NCBI RefSeq assembly: GCF_028372415.1
Contig: NC_092876.1
Span: 219,467,528-219,531,527, forward strand
Source: Notamacropus eugenii
Lineage: Eukaryota; Chordata; Mammalia; Diprotodontia; Macropodidae
DNA length: 64,000 nucleotides
Direction: 5' to 3'
Part shown: one piece after another, positions 10,321-21,895 of the stretch
How positions within the stretch are numbered: position 1 is the stretch's first letter
Layout of the letters: each line of letters starts with the position of its first letter
Notes under the pieces: model-generated
Seen by the model: the letters and a program-made list of their open reading frames with translations, nothing else
Told to the model about the DNA's origin: nothing
Databases searched by the model: none
Made by a program: the position numbers and the translations under genes

Positions 10321-11360
10321 GATAACATGATTCATCATTAGACTTTGCAGAAGAGTTTGAGAGTTGGCACTCCTATGTCCTTTCATTCCCATTTCTTTTC
10401 CTTATTTCTCTTGATATTATTGAACTTTCACATGAATTTCAGTATTTTTCTAGGTCTGTAAAGTAATTCATTGGTAATTTGATTGGTATAGTATTAAATA
10501 CATTTATTTGAATAGTATTGTCACTTTTGTTATGTTGACTCATCCAATGAGCAACTAATATTTTTCCAATTATTTAGACCTGTCTATATTTCTGTAAAAT
10601 GTGGCTCATAGGTTGGATTTATACAGTTCTTTTATGTATTTTGGAAGGTAGATTCCTAAATAGTTTATATATTTTGTAATAATTTTAAATGAAATTTTTC
10701 TTTCTTTCTCTTCTTGCTGGATTTTATTGGTGTCAGTAGAAATGCTGATGATTTGTGCGGATTTATTTTATATCCTTCACTTTTTTTGGTTGTTAGTTAT
10801 TTCATTTGATTTCCAGTTTGCTCTTTAGGACTCTTTAAGGATATCATCAAATCATCTACAGAAGATGATACTTTTTTGGACTTATACTTATTCCCTCAGT
10901 TTCCTTTTTCTTGTTTTATTATTATTGTGAACATTTCTAGTCAAATAGAAGTAGTAATAGTGGACATCTTTGTTTGATGTTTAAATTTATTAGGAATGAT
11001 TCTAGCTTTTTTTCCCCATTAAAAGTAGTATCTCTTGGTTTTAGATATATATTATTTATTATTTTGAAGAAAGGTTCATTTATTTCTGTATGTCTGGTAT
11101 AAATTCATACTGGTCATGGTGTGTAATTTGTGTAATATGTGGTGTTAGCCTCTTCACTAATATTTTATTTAAAATTTTTGCTGCAATATTCATTAGGGAT
11201 ATCAGTCTGTAGTTTTCCTTTTCTGTTTTGATGCTCCCTGGTTTATGTATTGAGACAAATTCTGTATGATAGAAGGAATTTGGTAGGATCCCTTCTTTTG
11301 CTATTTTTGCAGAAAATTTCTATAATATTAGAATTAATTATACCTTAAATGTTTGACAAA

Positions 11361-11476
11361 ATTTACTTTGGATCCATCTGCTTCTATAGATTTTTTCCTT
11401 TGGAAATTCATTTATGGTTTGTTCCTCTGAAATTAGGACACTGAAAATTTTGATATCTTGTCCTGTTAATTTGGGT
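11361..11476 (-). repeat. Inverted L1 ORF2 block, right arm
   Basis: This is the partner of 10207-10320 and lies in the expected antisense order of the surrounding L1 copy, so it is probably the resident segment. Confidence 0.7.
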
Positions 11477-12235
11477 ATTTAATATTTATGTAAATACTCA
11501 TTTCATTTATGTTGCTGCTTTTATTGTCACACACTTGGATAAAATAGGTTCTAAAAGTATCTTGTACTTCTTCATTTGTTGTGAATTCTCATATTTAATT
11601 TTTGATGCTCATATTTGTTTTTCCTCTTTCTTTTTGTTAATAAAATCATCTTCTAGTTTGTCCAATTTTCTGTTTTCCCCAAAGAAGCAGCTCCTAATTT
11701 TATTTATTAACTCAATTTTTAAATTTTGTTAATTTATTATTTAATTTTCAGAATTTCTGCTTGCATTCACAGTTCACTGTTCTGTTCTTTCTCCTTTTTG
11801 GCAATAAACATGTTTAGGAATATATGTTTTCCTCTTAAGATGCTTTGGCTACATCCCCAAAATATGGGAATGTCTTCCCATTGTTGTTATTGTCTTTAAT
11901 GAAATTATCTATTATTTCTATGATTTGTTCCTTCACCTGACAATTCTTCAGGATGAAGTTGTTTAGATTCCAGTTGATTTTTAATGCTTTAAAAAAAAAA
12001 CAGCCCTGTATTAATTATTGCATTATGATCAGTAAAGGATGTGTATATTATTTTTGCCTTTTTGAATTTGTTTGTGAGGTTTTACATCCAGTGATGAATC
12101 ATGTTATCCCTTATAGAGATTTGACAGAATTAGTGTACAGAATGAGATGTGTGTATTTTGATATACTGCCATTGAGAGAATTTTATTTGCTTGACTATGC
12201 ATATTTATCACAATAAATTTACTTTTTCTTTTTTT

Positions 12236-12560
12236 AAATAGGGTGATTTTGGGAGGGAGAGAAAATAGATTTCTCTTAATTTTTACAAAACAGAAAAGTA
12301 GGAGGTCTTTACAGATGTGAAATGTTGCATGCATTTTCAGATGAGATCACTGCATTATTAGTTTTACTTAATTGGTTTACTTTATTACAGAAGACTTGTT
12401 ATGAAGTAGGAATTGTCTGTAAATATAATATAAAAATAAAAAATATTATTAAAAGTTTTTAAAATTCTCTATGGAAAAGATATGATTAGATTTTCTCTGC
12501 ATTTTAAATTCTCCACGCTGTAATTCATTTTTCATAATTTTTCTCTGAAGTCCATCTTTT
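12236..12560 (+). repeat. Probable L1 3'-end fragment, AT-rich
   Basis: 'ttttgggagggagagaaaat', 'gcattttcagatgagatc' and a terminal AT-rich stretch resemble L1 3' untranslated sequence, but the match is weak. Confidence 0.35.
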
Positions 12561-12579
12561 AAAATAAATCTGCATCAAA

Positions 12580-12700
12580 CAAGTGAACAAACATTTATTA
12601 AATGTTTACTATGTGCCAGGCACTATTCTAAGTGCTGAGGATACAAAGAAGGGCAAAAACATGATGGAGCTCACATTATAATAGGGAGACAAATTACAAA
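12580..12700 (+). repeat. Short interspersed repeat, 'catttatt...gccaggcact' family
   Basis: 'aaacatttattaaatgttta', 'gtgccaggcactattctaag' and 'gctgaggatacaaagaa' are shared with the copy at 24860. Confidence 0.6.
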
Positions 12701-12714
12701 TAACTACACACATA

Positions 12715-12815
12715 TAAGATATATATGTATATACATACAAAAAATACATATATACATATATGTATATGTGTGTATATACATACATGCATACACACACATA
12801 CACACACACATATAT
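12715..12815. repeat. TA/CA simple repeat
   Basis: Runs of tatata, cataca and acacac. Short frames over it are low complexity. Confidence 0.75.
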
Positions 12816-12829
12816 ACTGCAATATGAAC

Positions 12830-14050
12830 CACAAGATGGAAACTAGTCCTTGCTCTGATCCTTACAACCTCTCAAACCTCCTCCATATGATAATTATGAG
12901 TAAGACATAAAGCAATTTCAGCCAAGACAGCAAGAAACCAAATGAGGTAACAACAATGCACTGACACCAGAGAAGGCTAATCCCTAATCCTAACAGATTC
13001 ATTCTGCACCCCTCTTCTCACCAGCCCCCACATCTGACAGGTCCACACAAGCAGACACACAGCTTCTCAACAAAACTCAACTCCTCCTCCCCGTCCAACT
13101 ACCACCATGGAAAATCAAAAGCCAAAAGCTTTCTCTGGCTGGAACAGCAGGCTGAAAGCACTCTGCTGAAGTAATGCCCATACTGAGGTACAGAGGAAAT
13201 TAGGTCAGGGTACAAGAACGTGTATGGCTTTACCAGGTCTGAAGAAAAAGGAACCGTCATCCAACTGTGTCCAGTTCTGACCCTGTAGAAGTTATTTGGG
13301 GCAGATACTAAGGCCAGTGAAAAGTGAATTCCCAAGGGGTTGGAGTGACTTAGTGGAGTAGCAGGAAGAAATAAAGCCAATCTTCCCAAAACAGAAGAAT
13401 ATGACAAGTATAAAAGCAAACAAAACCCAAACACCATAATGTAACACATGAAAAAAAAAAAACCCAGCACAAACAAAAACCTGAACACCATAATGCAAGA
13501 CATAATATAAGAAATCTGCCCAGAACTTCGAAACGTAACAACAAGTTTCCGACTTAAAGAATCCACAAATTTCTTCAAGGAAAAAAAAAAGAAAAACAAC
13601 CTGGTATTAAACACTCTGAGAAACATAAAGGTTAAATCAAGTGATTCCAAAGGCAAACAACAAATTTTCCAAGTGACCAAGGGAAATTCAAATAACACGA
13701 GATTATTCTACACCAATCAGAAACCAAAAAAGGGAATTCAATAATAATTCCAAAAGACAAAAAAGCTCAAAAGGCAACTAAAGTGACACGCCTTTGAAAC
13801 ACAAGCCTCACAACGAAAAGATATGGGATTCAAGAAGAAGGTAATTGGAAAATTCCTACAAAGAAAACCAGAGCTGAGCAAATCATTGGTTTGCTAAAAC
13901 TGAGACTAAAGAAGTTTAAGAAAGGTAAACAAATATATCAACCATAGAAGGCACAGGGAATGATATAAATTTCCCTGGAAAAAAAGGAGAAAAACAATAA
14001 AGAAAAGGGCACCCAAAATGTTAGCAACAGTAACTTTGTAAAAGTACACA
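12830..14050 (+). repeat. Unassigned dispersed repeat, copy 2
   Basis: Two parts (12850-12900 and 13840-13960) resemble the element at 7640-8010. The plus strand is strongly adenine-rich (13430-13760), which leaves a 199-codon minus frame at 13099-13698 with long phenylalanine/leucine runs. That frame is a composition artefact. The family is unknown; an LTR element or LINE 5' region are possibilities I could not separate. Confidence 0.4.
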
Positions 14051-14054
14051 CAGA

Positions 14055-14225
14055 AGTGCATTTGTTGTGGTTCAGTAATGTCCGATCCTTTGTAACCCAT
14101 GGACCCTATCCCACTAATACTGTCCAAGGGTCTTTCTTGGCCAAGATACTAGTGTCTGAGGATTGATTTGAACTCAGATTTTCCTGACTCCAGGCCCAGG
14201 GTTCTGGGCCACTAACTGCCACTTC
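14055..14225 (-). repeat. CORE-SINE fragment
   Basis: 'tgtggttcagtaatgtccga' and 'ccaagatactagtgtctgag' followed by the reversed head 'gatttgaactcagattttcc'. The CORE section is missing, so it is internally deleted. Confidence 0.6.
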
Positions 14226-15540
14226 AGAAGTGCATATTAAATATTAAGGTGAAAGTAGAAGTTAAAAAAAAAAATGATGATAGAAGAGCAGGTCTGAAAT
14301 ATCATGGACTAAATTCTGTCACACCCCTTCTACATGTAAATCATTTTTTCTGTGTGAATTTAAATTACAGAAGAAGATGATGCATAAAAAGGGAGAAGGA
14401 AAATAGAAGACCTAACTTCTGTTATAGTGTAACAGAATCCAATTTGGGTGAGTTATTACTCCAGGGAAAAGAATCCCTATCCTTGTACCCTTCCACTAGA
14501 GTTTAGGGTGACCCAGATCATGAAGGAGAAAACTGGAGTGATATGGATGGAGATGGATTCCCCTGTCCGAATTGCTGGAGGTGGCTGTGTCCCATAATCA
14601 AGCCATATTCTTAGCAGGAGGAGTTGAAGACTCCTTCATTAAGTGTCCACCAATCAGTGCTGATTTTCAATTGTCAGGGGCATTGCCTTTCTTTTTTTAA
14701 ATTAAATTTAAATTTTTTTTCTTTAGTATTTTATTTTCCCCCAATTACAGGTAAAATCAATTTTTAACATTTGGCATTCCCTTTCAAAAAACGTATTTAA
14801 GGCTTTCATGCTCTCTATAGGTTTGTCTTTGGTTACCAAAAGAAACCACTGACCATTAATTTATTGATTGATGGCTAGCCTAACTAATGAATTGATTATT
14901 AATTACCCAGAAACTCTGTCTCTTGAGGTTTTTTATTCTTCACAAGGAGAATCAGAGCTTCTGGACAGGGGACAAGTGTGAGGACAACAACTTTCTAACG
15001 CAGCTCCCTTTTCCCTGACACAGCTTTCCCTCCTTCCACTACCCTTTCCCCCACAGCTTCCTTCAGTCCCAGCTTCCCTAGTGGTTTCCTTGGTGAAGCT
15101 TCTTCTTCCCCTCAGGAAACCTGATTAACCTCAGCTTCTCTGGCATAGCTTCTTGGCTCATGGACAACAAAAAGCCCCAGCCATGTGGGTTCAGAGTCTC
15201 TCAAACTTGGTGAGTGCCTAAGACCATGTTAGTCATTGTACCCTGATGAGTGACTGACCAGATGCATTTCCAGATGGAGATGAGGGAGGCCACATCCCCT
15301 GTATCCTTGTTGCATATTCTTACTATGTTAGAGCAAAGTAAACTTCCTTGGTTGAATGTTCAGTGCCTCATTTCATCCCAACATCAAACTTGAACTAAGG
15401 AACGCAAGCTTTAAAGCTGTGTCTCCAGTGGGTGTTGGGTTGATAACTGGCACCCATAAGAATTGGAGGGCATGGATTCAGAGAGGAGATTTCATGTTAA
15501 ATGGGAAAAAGGTCAAGAATAGGGCTATGGCAAGTCAGGC
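14226..15540. other. Mostly unique sequence with one L1-type 3' scrap
   Basis: About 14690-14790 ('tattttattttcccccaatt') looks like an antisense LINE 3' end. The remainder, including 14400-14680 and 14940-15340, shows no recognisable repeat or coding signal. Confidence 0.35.
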
Positions 15541-15544
15541 ACAC

Positions 15545-15970
15545 ATACACACTGTTAGTGTGAATTCGTCCAACTGTTCCACAAAACAATTTGGAACTGC
15601 GTAACAACAACAAAAAAGTAACTGGAGGATCCGTACTGCTTGATCCAGAGATCTCACTGCTAGGCACATTCCTCGAGATGCCAAGGAAAAAATAAAGATT
15701 CCATACATACCAAAATATTCATAGCAACATTTGCTATGATATCCAAACACTAAAAATAAATAAGGACCTATCAATTAGGCAATGGTTAAATAAATTGTGA
15801 TGAAAGAATGTAATGAAACATTACTGAATTCTAAGAAAAAATAAAAATGAAGAATGAGAAAACTTGCATAAATAAAGAATGAAATGAACAGTGCCAAGAA
15901 AATGATACATATAATGCTACAATAATGTGAACAAAAAAACCCAATAAAATAAAACCCAATGCTTCGCAAT
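15545..15970 (+). mobile_element. L1 3' end, sense
   Basis: The translation fragment 'VNSSNCSTKQFG' and the nucleotide blocks 'gatccagagatctcactgct', 'ccaaaatattcatagcaaca' and 'caattaggcaatggttaaat' are the terminal ORF2 region of L1. It is strongly 5' truncated and full of stops. Confidence 0.75.
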
Positions 15971-15974
15971 TAAA

Positions 15975-16980
15975 ATGCCCAGAATTATCCCTGGAGAAGT
16001 CACGAGGAAATTCACCTCCCTCCTTTTTGTTTGGGGGCACTATGGGTGTGATGGGTGGCAAACACTTTCAGACACAGTTGATATGTTGGTGATTTTTGCA
16101 CAAAAAGAACAGACTTGTGTTATGTTTTTATCACTGTTAACAATGGAAGTCTTATGGGGTAGTGGAAAGGAGAGGTATCAGAAATGGTAGTGGACACTTT
16201 CTAAAACCTCCTCTCAGATTCTTAGAAAATGTGTATTAAAGTGCACTTAACAAAGCCTTTTCAGACCAACTTAAATAATCTCTAAGATGCTGACCAGAAT
16301 GAGTTTTGTAACATTACAGAGCAAAATATTCCCATGACATTGGGTTGAATCTTAAAACCTTAGATGTTCTTCAGGGGAATTCTAAACACTTGAAATAAAT
16401 GGATTGTGAAATGGCCGAAGGGCTTTTACCTCAGTAAATCTCAAACTAGAACTGTTTAAAGCAACCTGTGTACTTTGAGTGAAGGGCAGTATTGTCCTAA
16501 CCCATATAACAGCAGCCTAGTGCTTCTCAGGGATTCCAGGCAGGCATCTAGAGCTGTGGTTCAACTTTAAATCTGAAGTGATATGCATTAAAATCCCAAG
16601 AAACTGATGTATCAGAGAGCCATTGACTGGTCCAGCTTGTCCCCTCTATCCTATTAATGACAAGGGATCATATAAGCTAACCTCCACAATGTTCTGACTT
16701 CAAAAACACCTAAGGTTCTAAGATTAGTTGGCACCTCAACAGAATATTTTGCTCCAAAGTTCAATCTGATCAGTAACTTTGAGGGCATTTCAGTCATTCT
16801 CAAAAGCAGAGACATAATTTTGTCTTCTGGGGCAAAAAGCAGCAGAAAATAAATGTAGGGTAAAAAAATTTGAAAAAGGCCTTCAAATCAACTTTGCCAT
16901 TCATGATGGAAAAATAGTATTAGTTAAGGCCAATTCAGTTGAAGAAGCTTAGTTATGATAGTGGCTCACAGTAGGATGTT
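15975..16980. other. No recognised feature
   Basis: About 1 kb of unique-looking, AT-rich DNA with no repeat I recognise. A 71-codon frame at 15975-16190 lacks motifs. Confidence 0.4.
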
Positions 16981-16984
16981 AATG

Positions 16985-17190
16985 AAAGTGTGATGTGGGG
17001 AATTGGAAAGATTGATGGATGTGGAGTCAGTAAAGTTTAATTTGATTCCTAGCCCTGTCATTTGCTCCCTGTGAGATCTTGGATGAGTCATTTAACTTTT
17101 ATGGGTCAGTTTCCTCATTCATTAAAAAAAGGGGCTAGATGCCCTCAGAGTTCCCCTCCAGCCTTTAAATATGATTTCTATTCAAGAGAG
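16985..17190 (+). repeat. MIR-like SINE
   Basis: Sense modules 'gatggatgtggagtcag', 'gatcttggatgagtcattta', 'cagtttcctcattcatt', ending 'gttcccctccagcc'. Confidence 0.65.
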
Positions 17191-17219
17191 CTGGTACCTT
17201 CCTATTTTAACAAAATATT

Positions 17220-17340
17220 CTAGGGACAAAGAGGCAGCAAGATATAATGGATAGCTTCAGTCAAGAAGACCTTTCATATATATGGACTGTATGACCTTAG
17301 ACAAGTCATTTATAGTCTTAGAGAGTTGCCTTGATCACTA
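17220..17340 (+). repeat. SINE head fragment
   Basis: 'ggcagcaagatataatggat' and 'gaccttagacaagtcattta' mark a tRNA-like head without a complete CORE. Confidence 0.55.
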
Positions 17341-17700
17341 AGAGGTTAAGTTACAGATATGTTACTGAAGTGCCCCAATAGGAATTCCTACCTAGGGTTT
17401 CCCTACACCCATGAAATCAGCATTAGCGAAGGTCTACATAAGAACAAATCCAATTCTCTTCTCCTAAAACAACAAAGTGTGGCAAAACTCCGAGTTAATA
17501 AGTGAATGTTTCTACATTGTTAATAAACTTGTTTTGTTTTGACTGGACCTGTGATTTCATCAACGTGGAAAGAAAGACAAGACATTCTCTCCTTCCAATG
17601 TTTCCATAGGAGTACGTACACATCATTAATTTTTGCATCTTTTACATTTCAGTTCACTGGGACAAATCCCTCATTTTCCAACCCCAGTTATGGTACTGTT
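17341..17700. other. No recognised feature
   Basis: Nothing recognised before the L2 end that begins near 17700. Confidence 0.35.
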
Positions 17701-17835
17701 GAAACGCACTCCTCTTGGACCATAAGTTATCTGAAGGCAAGGAACATGCCTTATCTAATACTCATATTTCCAATAGCGTCTGGTACAGTATACTCCATGA
17801 AGCAGGCACTTAATTAATGTTTATTGAATAGCAAA
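17700..17835 (+). repeat. L2 3' end
   Basis: 'atctgaaggcaaggaacatg', 'caggcacttaattaatg' and 'tttattgaatag' are the L2 terminal block. Confidence 0.65.
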
Positions 17836-18400
17836 CTAAAATCACTGTCATGTTCTCCTGTTTCCTCAAGTAGCTATAAATATTATTTATTCAGACTCTT
17901 ATCTATCAATTTCAAACATGAGCATGTTTTTCAGCATTCATTAGTCATTATTCATTCAGCATCATTTGAAGAGTTTTCATCTGAAATCCTAAAAGAAATT
18001 TGATGCCAACTATCAAAAATTTTTAAGGGATCAATTTACCTAGATTTGGAGGAGCAGATTATGGTAAATGGGGTGGTTGGAGGGAAATGTGCTATTGTGA
18101 AAAGAGTAATGGACTTGGACCCTGAAGGTCATATAGTATTACAGCAAAGGCAAATGATTCCATTATTGGAAAAAGTTCCTGCAAGCTAACTTATTTGGGC
18201 ACTATAGTAATTCTTTAAGAAAAAAAAAACTTGTGATATATCTTGATCCTCAGTACTTGAATTGATCTGTCGTCTCCTCACTGTGTATACGCTCCAGATC
18301 GCAAACCCTCCATGCCTTCATCTTGTTTTTGGTGAATGAGGAGAAATGAAATTAGATAGGAACAAATGAAGGAGTCAGTAGGGAAGTAGGGAGGGCAAAA
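17836..18400. other. No recognised feature
   Basis: Unique-looking AT-rich stretch. Confidence 0.35.
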
Positions 18401-18404
18401 ACTT

Positions 18405-18612
18405 TGGGAGATAGAGCAGCATAATGGAGAGCGTTGGACTTTGAGTTGGAGACTTGGGCAAATTTCACTTCCTTTACTTGCTGTGAGACTACAAGAAAAA
18501 CATTCAACCTCTGTTTTCTCATTTGTAAAATGAGAATAACAGCTTTTACATGGATTTTATAGGGAGAAAATGAAATAATGGATATCAAACTTTGCCTACC
18601 TTAAACTGCCAG
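18405..18612 (+). repeat. MIR SINE
   Basis: 'ggagagcgttggactttgag', 'ctgttttctcatttgtaaaa' and 'gagaataacagc' in sense order. The 78-codon minus frame here is a shadow. Confidence 0.65.
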
Positions 18613-18614
18613 AA

Positions 18615-19065
18615 AAGCATCACACACATATGTGGCTAAACAAATTATGGCAGATAAATGTAAGAGAATATTACTATAGTGCAAGAAACATTGAATATGA
18701 CGAATACAAAGACATGATTGATGCAAAGTGAAGTAAGCTGAATTAGGAAAGTAATATACACAATAGCTTCAACAGTGAAAAAGAATATCAAAGCAATCAA
18801 AATTCAATGTTATGGAATTCAAATGATTAAACTTAGGCAGAAAGGAAAAGGATGAGGAAGTCCTTCCCTTTCTTTTTTTGCAGAGCTCTGAGTAGACGAC
18901 TACATATCAGACTCACTTGATGTGGTCACTAGTTTTTTGGAACTTATTCTTTAAGAATCTTTTTTTAATCTTTGCTGTAAGGGATGGCTCTTTGGGAGGC
19001 AAGGGGGGAAAAGATGTGTTGGGAAATGGAAGTGATTTAAAATAAAAAAAGTACAAACACCACTT
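18615..19065 (+). mobile_element. L1 3' end, sense
   Basis: 'gtggctaaacaaattatggc', 'aatattactatagtgcaaga' and 'gatgcaaagtgaagtaagct' are the last ORF2 codons and 3' region of L1. The terminal 'gatttaaaataaaaaaag' is the A-rich end. Confidence 0.7.
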
Positions 19066-19079
19066 TTTGAAAGTGTTAT

Positions 19080-20100
19080 ATAAATGTCAGCTGAAAACTT
19101 TGATCTTGGGTGTGCTGAATTTCAATCAGAAGGACTGAGTTCAGAATTCTTTAGAGCTGGTAATATGGAAGCACGCTGATTATCACAAAAGGGAGCAGAA
19201 TGGAAGCTATAGACTCGTGAGTTTGATTCTGATATCTGGCACATTTTTAGAACATGCTATGAAAGGAATTAACATTTCAAAATGGTAGTAGTGATTTTAA
19301 GGAGCTAATATAAAAAAGAGCTAATGCCAGACCAACCTCATTTACTTTTTTGGCATTGTTATTGGCCTGCTAGAAATCAAAGGAATCCTATGGTTATAGT
19401 TTCCTTAGATTTTAGCAAAGTATTTTGTAAAGTTTTCAATGCTATTCTTACGAGAAAGAAGGAGAGGCTTGGGAACACAATATAATAATTTGAGTCTGGT
19501 CATTCAACCAGTTCTGAATCCAGCAAAACGTAGTCATCAGTGACTTAATGTCACATCAGAAGGAAGTCTCCAGTGGAGTACCCTTGGGATACATGCTGGG
19601 CTCTGTGCTATGGTACATTTTTATCAATTATTTAGATGAAGACATAGATGAAGACAAGTTTAACAAATCTGCAGATGATGTAGAGCTGGGAGGGATAGAA
19701 AACATGTAGTCAGGGTCCAAAAACCTCAGCAACATTGGGCCAAATCTAATAAGATGAATTTTAAGGGATAAGTGTAAAGTTATACACTTGTGTTTTTAAA
19801 AACTCAACTTCACAAGTATAAGATGAATACGTGATTAGATAGCAATGTATCTGAAAAATATTTGGGGTTTTAGTATACTGTAAGAGTAGCATTTCAACCA
19901 AAATAGCTATGTGATATTAAGCTGCATTGGAAGAGGAAGAATATTTAGAATGAGGGAGGAGATAATACTACCATAATCTAACCTGGTTAAACCATACTTG
20001 GCATATTGTGTTCAGTTTGGGACACCATATTTTAGGAATAACATTAATAAGATTGAGATCATCTAGAGGAGGGTAACCAGGACAATGAAGGACCTGCCTT
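19080..20100 (+). repeat. CR1/L3 LINE, RT part (left fragment)
   Basis: Sense-strand CR1/L3 blocks occur in order: 'ccagaccaacctcatttact', 'tcctatggttatagtttcc', 'tctgcagatgatgtagagct' (the A-D-D catalytic block of the reverse transcriptase), 'aggataagtgtaaagttat'-like sequence, and 'gagggtaaccaggacaatga'. It is decayed by stops. The 3' continuation is at 22178-22500 after a 2-kb composite insert. Confidence 0.75.
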
Positions 20101-20129
20101 GAAATTGTGCCACAAGGCTGAATGTGTCA

Positions 20130-20690
20130 AGGTACCTAGAGGCAGAGAAAGGAAGCAGCATGTGCCAGGCAAGTTAAGCCTCCATCACCATCTTGACCAT
20201 CATCTCCCCTCAGATCCTGATGAAGGCAGCCCAGAACCCTGAACTCAAGAGACTTGGGAATAGCAGTATCTCTAAACTACCAGACTTGCTTTCAACCCAG
20301 CATCCATAGCCCTCACTTATAGGAGAAATCATTATGAAGAAGGTCTCCGCCTTTTTTTCATCACTTCCAGCAAAATATTGGCCAACTGCCACCAGTAATC
20401 AAATGGCAGCACCTTCTAGACCAAGAATGCTGCTTTCAGACCAGCCCTCACAGCTGTTATCCAAGTAAGTAACTCCTGTGAAGAAGGGCCAGATGCAGCC
20501 ACTAAATGCCACACATGGCAGCAAGCTAGCCTCACTGAAGGAGAGACAATAGACAGCAATGTACCAGGTGGCATTAAACCATCACCACCACCTTCTCTAC
20601 CATCCCTTTTTAGATCCTAATGGAGGCAGCTAGTTCCTTGAACTCAAGACCCTTGAGAATAGCAATGCTTCCAGTCCAGTGCCCTCAGTG
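20130..20690. repeat. Diverged tandem duplication, period about 400 bp
   Basis: The block 'cagatcctgatgaaggcagc ... gaactcaagagacttggg' near 20210 is repeated near 20610 ('agatcctaatggaggcagct ... gaactcaagacccttgag'). The preceding 'gcagcatgtgccaggc' and 'gcaatgtaccaggtgg' are also paired. The second unit lacks roughly 160 bp. It lies immediately upstream of the Y-box-like retrocopy and may be part of the same insertion. Confidence 0.6.
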
Positions 20691-20704
20691 ATTGTACTGG
20701 GAAG

Positions 20705-20875
20705 CAACTCCTGTGGAGAAGTAACCTGGCAACTACTCCTTCCACTGCTCCTATAGCTACTGAAGACCCAGAAAAGAAAGTTATTTTTGTCAAAGTACCT
20801 AAAACTGTCAAATGGTTTGACATCAGAAATTGATATAATTGTTATCATTGGAAATGACATTAAAGAAGAGGCATT
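20705..20875 (+). pseudogene. Y-box-binding-protein-like retropseudogene fragment
   Basis: Reading from about 20723, the frame gives a Thr/Ala/Pro-rich stretch, then 'TEDPEKKVIFVKVPKTVKWF' and 'DIRN' before a stop. This resembles the start of the cold-shock domain of vertebrate Y-box proteins, including the K-W-F nucleic-acid-binding motif. The acidic 'ED.EKKV' lead-in is most like YBX3, as I recall that family. About 20 nt later, 'ggaaatgacattaaagaaga' corresponds to the 'NDTKED' segment, after frame damage. There is no intron and nothing recognisable beyond about 20875, so it is a truncated processed copy without function. It sits inside a CR1/L3 element. Confidence 0.55.
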
Positions 20876-20972
20876 CACATTTTCTTTGCCACTGCACCCT
20901 AAGGATGTAATGGTAATCAAATTAGGATCTTTTGCTGTTTTTGTTTTACTAAAAGTGCCTCTGATTGAATAA

Positions 20973-21466
20973 TGTGATCAGGGAGGATCTTTCCTATCCA
21001 TAGATGGGCCTGCCCTCTGTGGGTAGTTTGATTAGGGGAGCTGTTTTGTAGGGGGGTCCCAAGTACCTTTTGTTTTATCTATTTTGAGGCACTGAGTCTG
21101 GCTCTAAAAAGTGTATAAATACTCTGAGGGCGAGCTTTTACTTTGGGCCTTACTGACTACAAGTGCTTCTTTGCCCAGAGAGGTTCTGGGAAGCCACTAA
21201 GACACTCTTCCCTCCCCCCCACCCCCAAAACCCAGAAGTTGGTGTTCCCTCTCTGGTAAAGGATGTATGTTAGTGGTCTAGCAGTTTGGAAGCACTGTCT
21301 GTTGATTTTGGATCTCTCTGAAATTTTGACTTTGATTTTCTCTGATACCTGTGTTGATTAAAGGGATTGTTAACCCCTTGAAAGTTGCTTTCCTTTTAAG
21401 AATGCAGATCTAAGACCCTGTGATAGAAGACCCCCGCCCAGTATGTTGGGGTGCTTACTGATACAA
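20973..21466 (+). repeat. Possible solo LTR
   Basis: The segment begins TG and ends CA. It has a TATA-like 'gtgtataaata' at 21112-21122 and a polyadenylation-like 'gattaaagg' about 240 bp later. No clear target duplication, primer-binding site or internal retroviral genes are visible. The call rests on layout only. Confidence 0.3.
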
Positions 21467-21524
21467 AGGATCATGGGATTTTTCCATCTGATGCAGCTGA
21501 AACCTTCCATATGTGTTGTCTCCC

Positions 21525-21895
21525 CCATTAGAATGTGATTGTGACACAGTACAACAGTGCTGTAAGAAATGACGAGTTCAATGATTTAGAAACACATGGA
21601 AGGACTTGCACAAAATAATGAAGAGAAAATGAGCAGAGCCAAGAGGATGTTGTATACAATAACGGCAATGTTGTTTTAAGAGCGAGTTTCAGTGAGTTAT
21701 TTTGAATATTATAAATAGCTAAATTAACTACAAAGGACATAGGAAGAAAAATGCTTTCTACATCGGGAGAAAGAATTGATAAATAGATGTATAGAATAAC
21801 TTTACATATGTATACCTATTTGGGTTTAATGGTAGCCATCTCCAGGGTGGGGAGGGGGAAGAGGGGAATAAAAAAAAAACTTAAATGACAATTTT
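21525..21895 (+). mobile_element. L1 3' end, sense
   Basis: 'tgctgtaagaaatgacgagt', 'catggaaggacttgcacaaa' and 'gatgttgtatacaataacgg' are the L1 ORF2 terminus and 3' region, ending in an A-run at about 21870-21880. Confidence 0.75.

Larger units (their letters stand above)
9660..12235 (-). mobile_element. L1 LINE ORF2 copy, antisense, with internal inversion
   Basis: Read on the minus strand, the segment carries the L1 ORF2 reverse-transcriptase and C-terminal region. 9660-10190 matches the ORF2 C-terminal block also seen in sense at 41880-42080 ('gagaaaagttcatgaccaaa' in sense). 10385-12235 covers the upstream RT region. A block at about 10195-10345 is in the opposite (plus) orientation and duplicates the complement of 11361-11476. 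Many stops and frameshifts mean it encodes no enzyme. Confidence 0.75.

Noticed and set aside
13099..13698. 199-codon minus-strand frame, the longest in the window
   Set aside because: It lies opposite a strongly adenine-rich repeat-like segment, is dominated by Phe/Leu/Val runs, has two overlapping frames of the same character, and shows no domain or start context.
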